NCBI GenBank assembly: GCA_946183095.1
Contig: CAMHBE010000045.1
Location: forward strand, 1 to 10,340
Reading direction: 5' to 3'
DNA length: 10,340 bases
From: an uncultured Clostridia bacterium
GTDB lineage: Bacteria; Bacillota; Clostridia; Oscillospirales; Ruminococcaceae
Shown: positions 1 to 6,619 of the stretch, piece after piece
Layout of the letters: every line of letters begins with the position of its first letter
Numbering within the stretch: the stretch's first letter is position 1
Notes under the pieces: generated by a model
Database searches by the model: none
What the model saw: only the letters and a program-made list of their open reading frames with translations
What the model was told of the DNA's origin: nothing
Program-made: the position numbers and the translations under genes

Positions 1-162
1 GCATACATGTCGTATGTCAAGGAAAATTTGTGCAATATGACGGCTTTAGGGCGGTACGAATGGGCGGCAAGAGGTTTTTGGAGATGCCCTTTATTCGATA
101 TCGGGTACAGCGGCACATACGGCTGCACCTGAATGACAGAGGACAACTCCGAAAGCCTTGAC
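1..162. other. Left-edge stretch without a confident gene
   Basis: Two plus-strand frames are open from the left edge: one ends at TGA 130-132 and the other at TGA 159-161. Either could be the 3' end of a gene starting outside the window. The first would encode about 43 residues rich in Tyr, Trp and Cys, the second about 52 residues rich in Arg. Neither matches a family I recognise, and both use codons (TTA, TTG, AGA, AGG) that are uncommon in the neighbouring genes. A small inverted repeat CATAC-ATGTC-GTATG lies at 2-16. I see no clear terminator for the convergent transporter gene. Confidence 0.3.
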
Positions 163-1923
163 TCAGGCTGATCTTCTGACAGAATATTTGTCTCGGTAGA
201 AGGCGTAATCCTTCTCGTACTGCTTGGTTTTCTCGGCTTTAAGGTGGTTGATGTATTCGTGCATATCGAAGCTGTCATGCGCTATCTCGATCATGCAGAC
301 CGCGATATTCGAGCAGTGGTCGGATATCCTTTCGAGGTCGGTGAGCAGGTCGGACAGGACAAAGCCCATTTCGATAGTACACTCCTGCCTGCGCAAACGC
401 TCTATGTGTGCGGATTTTATCTCTACTTTCAGACGATCCACCACCTGTTCGAGCGGTTCCACGGACAAAGCCTTGTTCAGATCGTCCTCCTCGAATGCGG
501 ATACCGACATTTCCAGTATCTCGGTAACTGCCGCGATCATCACCCTTATCTCGTCTATAGCGTCATCGGAGAATTTCAGCTCCTTATCGCTTATCTCCTC
601 CGCTGATTCAACGATGTTCACCGCGTGGTCGCTCAACCGCTCAAAATCCCCGATCATGTGCAGAAGTTTCGACACTTCATGGCTGTCGGATTCCGACGTG
701 TTGGCGTTACCGATCTTGACGAGGTAGGTGCCGAGGCTGTCTTCATACATATCCACGGCTTCTTCGAGTTCGCGCACCTTCTTGGCTTTCTTCTCGTTAA
801 ACTCAAACAGCGTCTCGAAGGCGAGCTTCAGTGAATTTACGGATTCGTTCGCCATTTTTACCGCGACTGTTCTTGCACGGCCTATCGCAATGGAGGGAGT
901 TGGCAGCAGACGATCATCGAGCAGTGCAAATTCGCCTTTATCCGACCCTTCCCGAATAACAAGACAGGCGAGCTTCTCAAGCTGCTTGTTGAACGGGGCG
1001 AGGGAGAGAATGGTCAGTATGTTGAACGCGGAGTGACAGATAGCGATACCGAGGGGAGTTACCGCTTCATTCGATATTGCCGGCTTGAATACCGCGTTGA
1101 GGACGGAGTATATGGTGAGCCATACCACAGTACCTATGGTATTGAAGCTCAGGTGGATGAATGCCGCACGTTTCGCGTTCTTGTTCGCTCCCAGCGACGA
1201 GAGCATCGCGGTCACACAGGTGCCGATGTTCTGACCCATTATAATAGGTATGGCGCTGGAATATTTGAGTGTGCCGTTCAGCGATATCGCCTGCAATATG
1301 CCGACAGACGCGGCGGACGACTGGATGATGGCGGTGATTATCGCACCCGCGAGCACGCCGAGAATGGGGTTCGAGAACATTCCCATAAGCTCCGTAAATT
1401 CCGGAACGTCTTTCAGTCCCGAAACTGCGCCCGTGATTATCTGCATACCGTACATCAGGAACGCCAGACCGAACAGTATCGACGCTGTATCGGCTTTTTT
1501 GCTGTCTTTCTTGAACAGCAGCAGTATCAGTATCGCCGCAAACGCGATAAGCGGCGTGAACGTCTGCGGGGTCAGGAACTTCACCCAGATATTGTCGCTC
1601 TCGACACCTATCAGCGACATTATCCATGACGTGACGGACGTACCGAGGTTCGCGCCCATTATGATGCCTATAGCCTGTCCGAGCGTGAGGATGCCCGAAT
1701 TGACAAAGCCGACGACCATTACGGTGGTGGTCGCGGATGACTGGATGACCGCGGTGATGACTACACCCAGCAGGAATCCCTTGAATTTGGTGGATGTAGC
1801 GGCAGACAGCAGCGTTTTCAGCTTGCCGCCCGCTTTCTTTTCGAGACCCTGACCCATGAGCTTCACACCGTAAAGCAGCAGAGCCAGTCCTCCTAACAGA
1901 GAAAACACGTTGAAAATGTCCAT
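163..1923 (-). CDS. Na/Pi cotransporter family protein with PhoU-like C-terminal domain
   Basis: The 586-residue product is a membrane protein expected to import phosphate with sodium. The N-terminal half (about 1-315) holds two inverted Na/Pi cotransporter repeats, each marked by the family QSS motif: AVIQSSATTT near residue 61 and AIIQSSAASV near residue 201. Hydrophobic helices surround both, and conserved MGANLGT and MGQNIGT segments follow (about 89-95 and 229-235). The C-terminal part (about 345-560) is PhoU-like, with two E/D-rich helix signatures, DFERLSDHAVNI (426-437) and DLERISDHCSNI (529-540), which in PhoU bind metal. The length is typical of the bacterial NptA/YjbB type with a PhoU tail. 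The start at 1923 is supported by GGAGAG 8 bases upstream. The gene is monocistronic, with its own promoter at 2042-2070. No pst or pho regulatory genes are nearby, so control by phosphate is not shown. Transport of phosphate rather than another anion is inferred from the family. Confidence 0.93.
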   Translation of the reverse strand: MDIFNVFSLLGGLALLLYGVKLMGQGLEKKAGGKLKTLLSAATSTKFKGFLLGVVITAVIQSSATTTVMVVGFVNSGILTLGQAIGIIMGANLGTSVTSWIMSLIGVESDNIWVKFLTPQTFTPLIAFAAILILLLFKKDSKKADTASILFGLAFLMYGMQIITGAVSGLKDVPEFTELMGMFSNPILGVLAGAIITAIIQSSAASVGILQAISLNGTLKYSSAIPIIMGQNIGTCVTAMLSSLGANKNAKRAAFIHLSFNTIGTVVWLTIYSVLNAVFKPAISNEAVTPLGIAICHSAFNILTILSLAPFNKQLEKLACLVIREGSDKGEFALLDDRLLPTPSIAIGRARTVAVKMANESVNSLKLAFETLFEFNEKKAKKVRELEEAVDMYEDSLGTYLVKIGNANTSESDSHEVSKLLHMIGDFERLSDHAVNIVESAEEISDKELKFSDDAIDEIRVMIAAVTEILEMSVSAFEEDDLNKALSVEPLEQVVDRLKVEIKSAHIERLRRQECTIEMGFVLSDLLTDLERISDHCSNIAVCMIEIAHDSFDMHEYINHLKAEKTKQYEKDYAFYRDKYSVRRSA

Positions 1924-2041
1924 AACTTACTCTCCGGACCGACGCAAAGACCCGAATACGCCCCGCGCAGTCACTGAATACTCTTTTCTTACTCTCTTAC
2001 AATACCACTCTTAACCGATTTTTTCCTTTTCACACACTATA

Positions 2042-2070
2042 ATTATAAACGTTTTTTATGACAATTTCAA
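2042..2070 (-). promoter_or_regulatory. Sigma-A promoter of the Na/Pi transporter gene
   Basis: On the minus strand, TTGAAA (plus coordinates 2065-2070) and TATAAT (2042-2047) are separated by exactly 17 bases. Transcription would begin near 2035 and give a leader of roughly 110 bases before the ATG at 1923. The rest of the 251-base gap 1924-2174 is AT-rich near the promoter. I see no Pho box or riboswitch in it that I could support. Confidence 0.8.
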
Positions 2071-2174
2071 GTAAAATCCGTGTTTAAAATTAAAATCGTA
2101 GTTTTCCATAAGCGGCGCGGGAAGTTATGAAAATATCCGTGCATTTTCAACAAACCGCCCTGCCGCGCAATATG

Positions 2175-3404
2175 TCACTGTCTTGCCGAAAGTCTTTCAT
2201 CAAGTTCCGCAAGGATATCCCGCCGCAGGGAGTTCACCGCCGACGCGGACAGCATCAGCCCCTCGTCAAGCTCTGTCTCCGCGTTTCCGAGGGTATAGAC
2301 CGTCCCGCCTGTCTTGGAAAGACGCTCCCGCAGTTCATCGGCAGTTATCGCACGGTTGACGGCTTTTTCGGGAACGATGCCCGTGCCGAGCGTAAACGCG
2401 GTATCTCCGCAGCGAACTTCGGCAGTTACCGGCTCCCCCGCCCTTACGGTCAGCGAAACATCGAAAGTGCGGCGCTTGTACGGCTTTGCGTAGAGCTGCC
2501 GCAGTTTTGCGAGGGTATCGGCAGATGCAGCATCATCGGGTGTGCGTATGCCCTGCATATCCCGGAGCTTACCGGTATAGTAGCCGTCTGTGAAGCCGCT
2601 CCGCGAGAACACCCGACGCAGCGTGTCGGTATCGGGCTTTCTTCCCGCGAGAACATCCCGACAGGCGGTGACTGCCGCCGCGACGTACTCCGGGCGCTTC
2701 ATCCTGCCCTCTATCTTCGCCGAAGTAACGCCGATTCGGTCAAGTTCACGGAGACGTTCTATTACGGACAGATCTTTCAGCGACAGCACGTTATGACGCT
2801 CCCCGCAGGTCACATCGAGCCTGCACGGCTGCGCGCACAGTCCGCGGTTGCCGCTCCTGCCGCCGTACATCGCGCTCATCAGGCATTGCCCGCTCACGCA
2901 GACGCACAGTGCGCCGTGAACGAACACTTCCGTTTCGATATCGACGTTTCGCACGACGCGTTCTATTTCGTCAAGTGACATTTCCCTTGCAAGCACGACG
3001 CGCGAAAATCCCTGTTTTCGGGCAAATTCCGCACCCGCGGCCGATGTCACGGTCATCTGTGTGGATGCGTGCAGGCGAAGAGAGGGCGCAGCGCGGTGTA
3101 TGACCCGTGCCGCACCCATGTCCTGAACTATCACGCCGTCGGCTCCGGCTTCTTCTGTCATGGCTGCGGTCTTTGCAAGCTCGTCCAGCTCGTCGTCGAA
3201 CACGAGCGTGTTCAGCGTAACGTAGAGCTTCACCCCGCAGATGCGGCATCTGCGCGCGGCGGCGCTGAGCTGCTCCAGGGTGAAATTCTTTGCGTTCCTC
3301 CGTGCCGAAAACGCGGTAACGCCGAGATACACCGCGTCCGCGCCGGTATCAAGAGCGGCGGTGAGTTGTTCCTCGCCGCCGCATGGTGCCAGTATCTCGA
3401 TCAT
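2175..3404 (-). CDS. U32 family peptidase / putative RNA hydroxylase (TrhP/RlhA-like)
   Basis: The 409-residue product begins with the family hallmark EILAPCGG, followed by GADAVYLG (21-28). The U32 signature runs EVFVHGALCVCVSGQC (159-174) and continues with GNRGLCAQPCRL (185-196). Four cysteines (C167, C174, C190, C194) are spaced as in E. coli YegQ/TrhP. In characterised U32 relatives such cysteines hold an iron-sulfur cluster; that this one does is inference. LSLKDLS (207-213) and KIEGRMKRPEYV (230-241) are also typical. Despite the name, studied members hydroxylate RNA (TrhP on tRNA U34, RlhA on 23S rRNA) or ubiquinone precursors (UbiU/V), or act as collagenase (PrtC). Its length fits the short, roughly 400-residue subgroup without a large C-terminal DUF3656. 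The start is the ATG at 3404, whose ATGA overlaps the stop of the upstream ZapA-like gene, so the two are probably translationally coupled. The exact substrate cannot be read from sequence. Confidence 0.9.
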   Translation of the reverse strand: MIEILAPCGGEEQLTAALDTGADAVYLGVTAFSARRNAKNFTLEQLSAAARRCRICGVKLYVTLNTLVFDDELDELAKTAAMTEEAGADGVIVQDMGAARVIHRAAPSLRLHASTQMTVTSAAGAEFARKQGFSRVVLAREMSLDEIERVVRNVDIETEVFVHGALCVCVSGQCLMSAMYGGRSGNRGLCAQPCRLDVTCGERHNVLSLKDLSVIERLRELDRIGVTSAKIEGRMKRPEYVAAAVTACRDVLAGRKPDTDTLRRVFSRSGFTDGYYTGKLRDMQGIRTPDDAASADTLAKLRQLYAKPYKRRTFDVSLTVRAGEPVTAEVRCGDTAFTLGTGIVPEKAVNRAITADELRERLSKTGGTVYTLGNAETELDEGLMLSASAVNSLRRDILAELDERLSARQ

Positions 3405-4534
3405 GTCGTTTCAGTCTCCGCATCCGCCTTTGCTTCGGACTCGGCATCGAATGTGGTCTGCACATACTTGCCGCTGAGACGTTCCTCGCTCCTCATGTTG
3501 AGGATGTTTTTCAGGCGCTCGACCTGCTGCTGGAGCTCGATGATCTCCTCCTCCTTGCGGGCGATACTCAGCCCGTAGGAATTTTCGTAGTTCTTGAGTA
3601 TCTTTCGCAGCTTATCGTTCTCGTCCTCTTTTTCATCAACCTTATGACGTATGTTCTGTTCGGTCTCGGCAAGAAGGTTGCGCAGTTTGTCGATCTCGCT
3701 GCTGCGGCTTTCGAGCTGCTTTATGGTCTTTTGCAGCTCGGCGATCTTCTTCGCGGATTCGTTCTCGTCCGCTGCCGTCTCATGCGCCTGTTTCAGCTTT
3801 TCTATCTCTTCGTTGGCGATAGCAAGTTCTATTTCAAGATCTTCCTTCTCGGAACGCAGTTTTTTCAGCTCTTCCTCATTTACGGCAACAGTGCCGTCGG
3901 CGCTGACGGAAATGGTGTTTATCTCCATTTTGGTGATCTTTCCGTTGAGCTCAGCTATCTGCTTGTTCGCACCTTCGAGCCTGCCGCGGGAATCCTCGAT
4001 CTCCTTGCGCAGAGCTTCGTTCGCTGCCACCTCGGTGAACTTCTCGGTATTGAGCTGGGCGATTATCTTGTTTGCGGACGCGAGAGCCGTCTTTGCATCT
4101 TCAAGTGCGTTCTCGCTCTCGGCATACGCGGCAGCAAGTTCATCCTTCTTAGCTGTGATATCCGCAAGTTTTGCGGTAAGCTCCTGCTCACGGGCTTTAA
4201 GTTCCGCATTCTCGTCCTTTACGGCATTCTCCGCGTCGCTGTGTGCGGAAAGCTGTGCGGTGAGCGTATCTATGCGTTCTTCGAGCACTTCGGTCTTGCC
4301 GTTCAGTTCTTCGATGAGAGCCTGATCGGCATCGCTCCTCTTCTCGCTGAGGGAATCCCCCATCAGCAGCAGCGCCGAATAGGCTGTTGCTTCCGCTTCC
4401 GAGAGGTTGCCCATTTTTGTTGTCACATATAATATCTGATCCTCGAATTTCTTTGCAAAATCGAGGACTTCCTGCTGATGATCGGTCTTCAGGTAGTATC
4501 CTCTTCCGTTTACCTGTACTCTGAGCTTGTCCAT
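3401..4534 (-). CDS. ZapA-like cell division protein with extended coiled coil
   Basis: I choose the ATG at 4534, not the in-frame ATG at 4576, because the ZapA homology begins there (MDKLRVQVNGRGYYLKTD) and a GAAAGG lies 13 bases upstream. This gives 377 residues. Residues about 1-75 form a ZapA domain: the beta-strand KLRVQVNGRGYYL, a helix with DFAKKFEDQI, and a second helix with SEAEATAYSALLLMGD. ZapA binds and bundles FtsZ at the division site in the cytoplasm. The remaining 300 residues or so are almost unbroken Ala/Glu/Leu/Lys heptads with LEER, EIEDSR and QLESRS segments, i.e. a long coiled coil. A short acidic tail (SEAKADAETETT) follows. E. coli ZapA is only about 109 residues, so this is a large extension. 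The gene precedes the U32 gene in one unit. Ring localisation and FtsZ binding are inferred from the N-terminal domain only. It could instead be a scaffold or structural protein that borrowed the fold. Confidence 0.8.
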   Translation of the reverse strand: MDKLRVQVNGRGYYLKTDHQQEVLDFAKKFEDQILYVTTKMGNLSEAEATAYSALLLMGDSLSEKRSDADQALIEELNGKTEVLEERIDTLTAQLSAHSDAENAVKDENAELKAREQELTAKLADITAKKDELAAAYAESENALEDAKTALASANKIIAQLNTEKFTEVAANEALRKEIEDSRGRLEGANKQIAELNGKITKMEINTISVSADGTVAVNEEELKKLRSEKEDLEIELAIANEEIEKLKQAHETAADENESAKKIAELQKTIKQLESRSSEIDKLRNLLAETEQNIRHKVDEKEDENDKLRKILKNYENSYGLSIARKEEEIIELQQQVERLKNILNMRSEERLSGKYVQTTFDAESEAKADAETETT

Positions 4535-4562
4535 AAGTATGACGATACCTTTCACAATATTA

Positions 4563-4575
4563 TGCGCAGTGCGCA
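4563..4575. repeat. Perfect inverted repeat in the zapA-like leader
   Basis: TGCGC-AGT-GCGCA forms a 5-bp perfect stem with a 3-base spacer. It lies between the probable -10 box (4589-4594) and the ribosome binding site of the zapA-like gene. It could be a small 5' leader hairpin or an operator. No function is established. Confidence 0.5.
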
Positions 4576-4588
4576 CCTATACATATAC

Positions 4589-4617
4589 ATTATACTACAA
4601 AACTTCCAAAAAGAAAA
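4589..4617 (-). promoter_or_regulatory. Probable promoter of the zapA-like/U32 unit
   Basis: On the minus strand a perfect TATAAT (4589-4594) sits in the context TAGTATAATGTAT. The hexamer at 17-base spacing is TTTTCT (4612-4617), a poor -35 match. Transcription would start near 4582, about 48 bases before the ATG. The divergent gap 4535-4843 holds this promoter, the inverted repeat at 4563-4575, the plus-strand promoter at 4783-4811 and AT-rich filler. I see no RNA gene in it. Confidence 0.55.
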
Positions 4618-4782
4618 GGGGTTTTTGAAATTTTTTTGCAAATTACATCTGCTTGTCAAAACAACAAAAAGATACATCGCTTTTTATGCAAAATCACAAG
4701 GCACATCGGTATTTCCCGCAATAACACGGCAGCCGATCTTATCGTTTTTTGCACCCCTCCGTGAAAAAAGTTGCAAATAATA

Positions 4783-4811
4783 TTGAAATTTTCCACAAAA
4801 TATAGTATAAT
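4783..4811 (+). promoter_or_regulatory. Sigma-A promoter of the six-gene plus-strand operon
   Basis: TTGAAA (4783-4788) and TATAAT (4806-4811) are separated by 17 bases. An AAAGGA ribosome binding site near 4829-4834 and the ATG at 4844 follow. The spacer and -10 sequence TCCACAAAATATAGTATAAT closely resembles that of the promoter at 9168-9196. Confidence 0.85.
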
Positions 4812-4843
4812 GTATTGTGATATTTTTGAAAGGAAGTTAGCCT

Positions 4844-5239
4844 ATGCGTCCCGAACTCGTAACAGGAATAAAAGGTAAGCAGACCGAGACAGTCACCGAA
4901 GAAAACACCGCCGCCGCCCTCGGGAGCGGAAGCCTTCGCGTTTACGCAACACCCGCAATGATCGCGCTCATGGAAAAGACTGCCCTTGCATCCGTCGCCG
5001 ATGCCCTCGGAGACGGCATGACAACGGTCGGCACAAAGCTCGATATCGCCCACACCGCCGCTTCGCCCGTAGGCAGCGCCATAACCTGCGAGAGCGAACT
5101 TACTGAGATCGACCGCCGCAGACTGGTGTTCAGAGTGACCGCATACGACGAACACGGCGAGATCGGCAGCGGCATACACGAAAGATTTATCGTTGACTGC
5201 GAAAAGTTCCTTGCAAAAGCACAGGCTAAACTGCAATAA
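4844..5239 (+). CDS. FlK-like hotdog-fold acyl-CoA thioesterase
   Basis: The 131-residue protein is a single hotdog domain, the usual length for this group. It resembles the fluoroacetyl-CoA thioesterase FlK family, which hydrolyses small or toxic acyl-CoA thioesters in the cytoplasm. The family catalytic residues line up: Thr36 and Glu44 in YATPAMIALMEKTA, and His70 in KLDIAHTAASPVG. In FlK these are T42, E50 and H76, all offset by six. GTKLDIAHTAASPVG is the strongest family signature, followed by the beta strands of the hotdog sheet (SAITCESEL, RLVFRVTAYDEHGEIGSG, HERFIV). The start has a strong AAAGGA 9 bases upstream. It is the first gene of the operon, 15 bases before the alpha/beta hydrolase gene. 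Fluoroacetate itself is unlikely to be the physiological substrate in a gut Firmicute; the true acyl group is unknown. Confidence 0.88.
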   Translation: MRPELVTGIKGKQTETVTEENTAAALGSGSLRVYATPAMIALMEKTALASVADALGDGMTTVGTKLDIAHTAASPVGSAITCESELTEIDRRRLVFRVTAYDEHGEIGSGIHERFIVDCEKFLAKAQAKLQ

Positions 5240-5254
5240 AAGGGGGATCCCGGT

Positions 5255-6064
5255 ATGAACATCAAAACGTTTTACCTCAACAACGAAAAGACCGTGCTCA
5301 TGAAAGCGTATCTCCTCGGGCAGGTCGAAAGCATAGAGTGGTGCAGAAAACGCCCCGCTGTGCTCATCCTTCCCGGCGGCGGATATGAGTTTCTTTCCGA
5401 ACGCGAAGCAGAGCCGATAGCCATGCGCTACCTTGCGGAGGGCTACAACGCCTTCGTTCTCTACTACACCACAAACGCCCGCTATCCGGCAGCTCTCGAA
5501 AATGCCGCATACGCGCTGTATAAGATACGTCTGCGCGCCGATGAATTCGGTATCGACAAGGAAAAGATCGCGGTATGGGGCGCAAGCTCCGGCGGTCATC
5601 TCGCAGGCTGTCTCGCTACCATGTGGAACGACGAGGCACTGCTGAACTCCCTCGGCTGCGCCGCAGAGGATATCCGCCCGAGCGCCGCAGTGCTGAGCTA
5701 CCCCGTCATAAGCGGCATAACCAACCCCCACAAGGGTTCGTTCAAAGTCCTGCTGGGCGAGGATGCCACACACGGCGAGCTTTCCCGCCTTTCGCTCGAA
5801 AACCGCGTTTCGCCGAAAACTCCGCCGATATTTATATGGTGCACCGCAAACGACGACTGCGTTCCCGCGCAGAACAGCCTTGTAATGGCAAAAGCCTGCG
5901 TTTCCAACAAAGTTCCCGTTGAGCTGCATATGTTCGACGAGGGACCCCACGGACTTTCCACCTGCGACAAGGTGACAGGCTGGAACGAATACTTCTACCT
6001 CGACAACTGCAAGGCATGGATAGACCTGTCGGTGAAGTTCCTCGCAAAATACATGAAGGTATAA
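5255..6064 (+). CDS. Alpha/beta hydrolase (BD-FAE/Aes-like esterase family)
   Basis: The 269-residue cytoplasmic protein has the fold's landmarks in order. The oxyanion-hole motif is LILPGGGY (about 37-44), the nucleophile elbow is GASSGG with Ser111, the acid lies in TANDDCVP (Asp200 most likely), and the catalytic His is in GPHGLS (His232). PGGGY replaces the HGGGF of hormone-sensitive-lipase-type esterases, and the layout fits small esterases/acetyl-xylan-esterase-like and BD-FAE proteins, here about full length. No signal peptide is visible, so an extracellular polysaccharide role is unlikely. A small-molecule ester, or a deacylation step next to the thioesterase, fits better; this is inference. 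AGGGGG lies 8 bases before the ATG. It is the second gene of the operon, 3 bases ahead of the nitroreductase gene. Confidence 0.88.
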   Translation: MNIKTFYLNNEKTVLMKAYLLGQVESIEWCRKRPAVLILPGGGYEFLSEREAEPIAMRYLAEGYNAFVLYYTTNARYPAALENAAYALYKIRLRADEFGIDKEKIAVWGASSGGHLAGCLATMWNDEALLNSLGCAAEDIRPSAAVLSYPVISGITNPHKGSFKVLLGEDATHGELSRLSLENRVSPKTPPIFIWCTANDDCVPAQNSLVMAKACVSNKVPVELHMFDEGPHGLSTCDKVTGWNEYFYLDNCKAWIDLSVKFLAKYMKV

Positions 6065-6067
6065 GCC

Positions 6068-6619
6068 ATGGATATCATCGACGCTATCTGCGCAAGACGC
6101 AGCTACCGCGGAAAATACACGTCCGAACCGGTACCCCGCGAACATCTTTCCGCAATAATGAAGGCGGGACTTGCCGCACCGTCGGGCTGCAACAAGCAGA
6201 CCGTGAGCCTGATCGCGGTCGATGACCCGGAAGTTCTCGCTGCGCTGAAAAGCGTCATCGACCCGCCGGCAGCCGCAACTGCACCCGCTGCGATATGCGT
6301 CCTCACACAGCGCATTTTCGCTTACCGGGACCGCTGCTTTGCAGTTCAGGACTATTCCGCCGCTATCGAAAATATGCTGCTCGCCGCGGAGTCGCTGGGC
6401 TACCGGAGCTGCTGGTACGAGGGGCATATCACCGACGCGGACGATATCGCAGGCAGAATGGCGGATATACTCGGAGTTCCCGGCGAATACGAACTCGTAT
6501 GCTTCCTGCCTGTGGGAAAAGCCGTTTCAGAGCCGTCCGCACCCGAAAAAAAGCCGTTTGAGGAACGTGCATGGTTCAACGCGTTCCCCCGATATATCAA
6601 AGAAAGGACAACAGAATGA
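6068..6619 (+). CDS. Nitroreductase family flavoprotein
   Basis: The 183-residue product is an FMN-dependent NAD(P)H oxidoreductase of the nitroreductase superfamily. Family marks are the N-terminal DAICARRSYRGKY, whose Arg residues contact FMN phosphate, and APSGCNKQT (37-45), a form of the SGxNxQ flavin site. The central helix AIENMLLAAESLGYRSCWYEGH and the CFLPVGKA strand near the C-terminus also fit. Members reduce quinones, nitro compounds, flavins or other electrophiles as homodimers; the native substrate is not evident. AAGG at the end of the hydrolase gene serves as ribosome binding site. Its stop overlaps the start of the next gene as ATGA (6616-6619), arguing for coupled translation with the decarboxylase-like enzyme. 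Confidence 0.9.
   Translation: MDIIDAICARRSYRGKYTSEPVPREHLSAIMKAGLAAPSGCNKQTVSLIAVDDPEVLAALKSVIDPPAAATAPAAICVLTQRIFAYRDRCFAVQDYSAAIENMLLAAESLGYRSCWYEGHITDADDIAGRMADILGVPGEYELVCFLPVGKAVSEPSAPEKKPFEERAWFNAFPRYIKERTTE

Noticed and set aside
154..169. Hairpin AGCCT-6-AGGCT overlapping the transporter stop codon, as a terminator
   Set aside because: The stem is only 5 bp and only three T follow on the minus strand, so I do not call it an intrinsic terminator.
3383..4432. 349-codon plus-strand open frame opposite the zapA-like gene
   Set aside because: Its Leu/Phe/Cys-rich product is the antisense of coiled-coil Glu/Lys/Ala codons.
4739..6427. Long 562-codon minus-strand open frame opposite the thioesterase, hydrolase and nitroreductase genes
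   Set aside because: It is antisense to three clearly recognised genes, shows no family motif and is explained by GC-biased codons.
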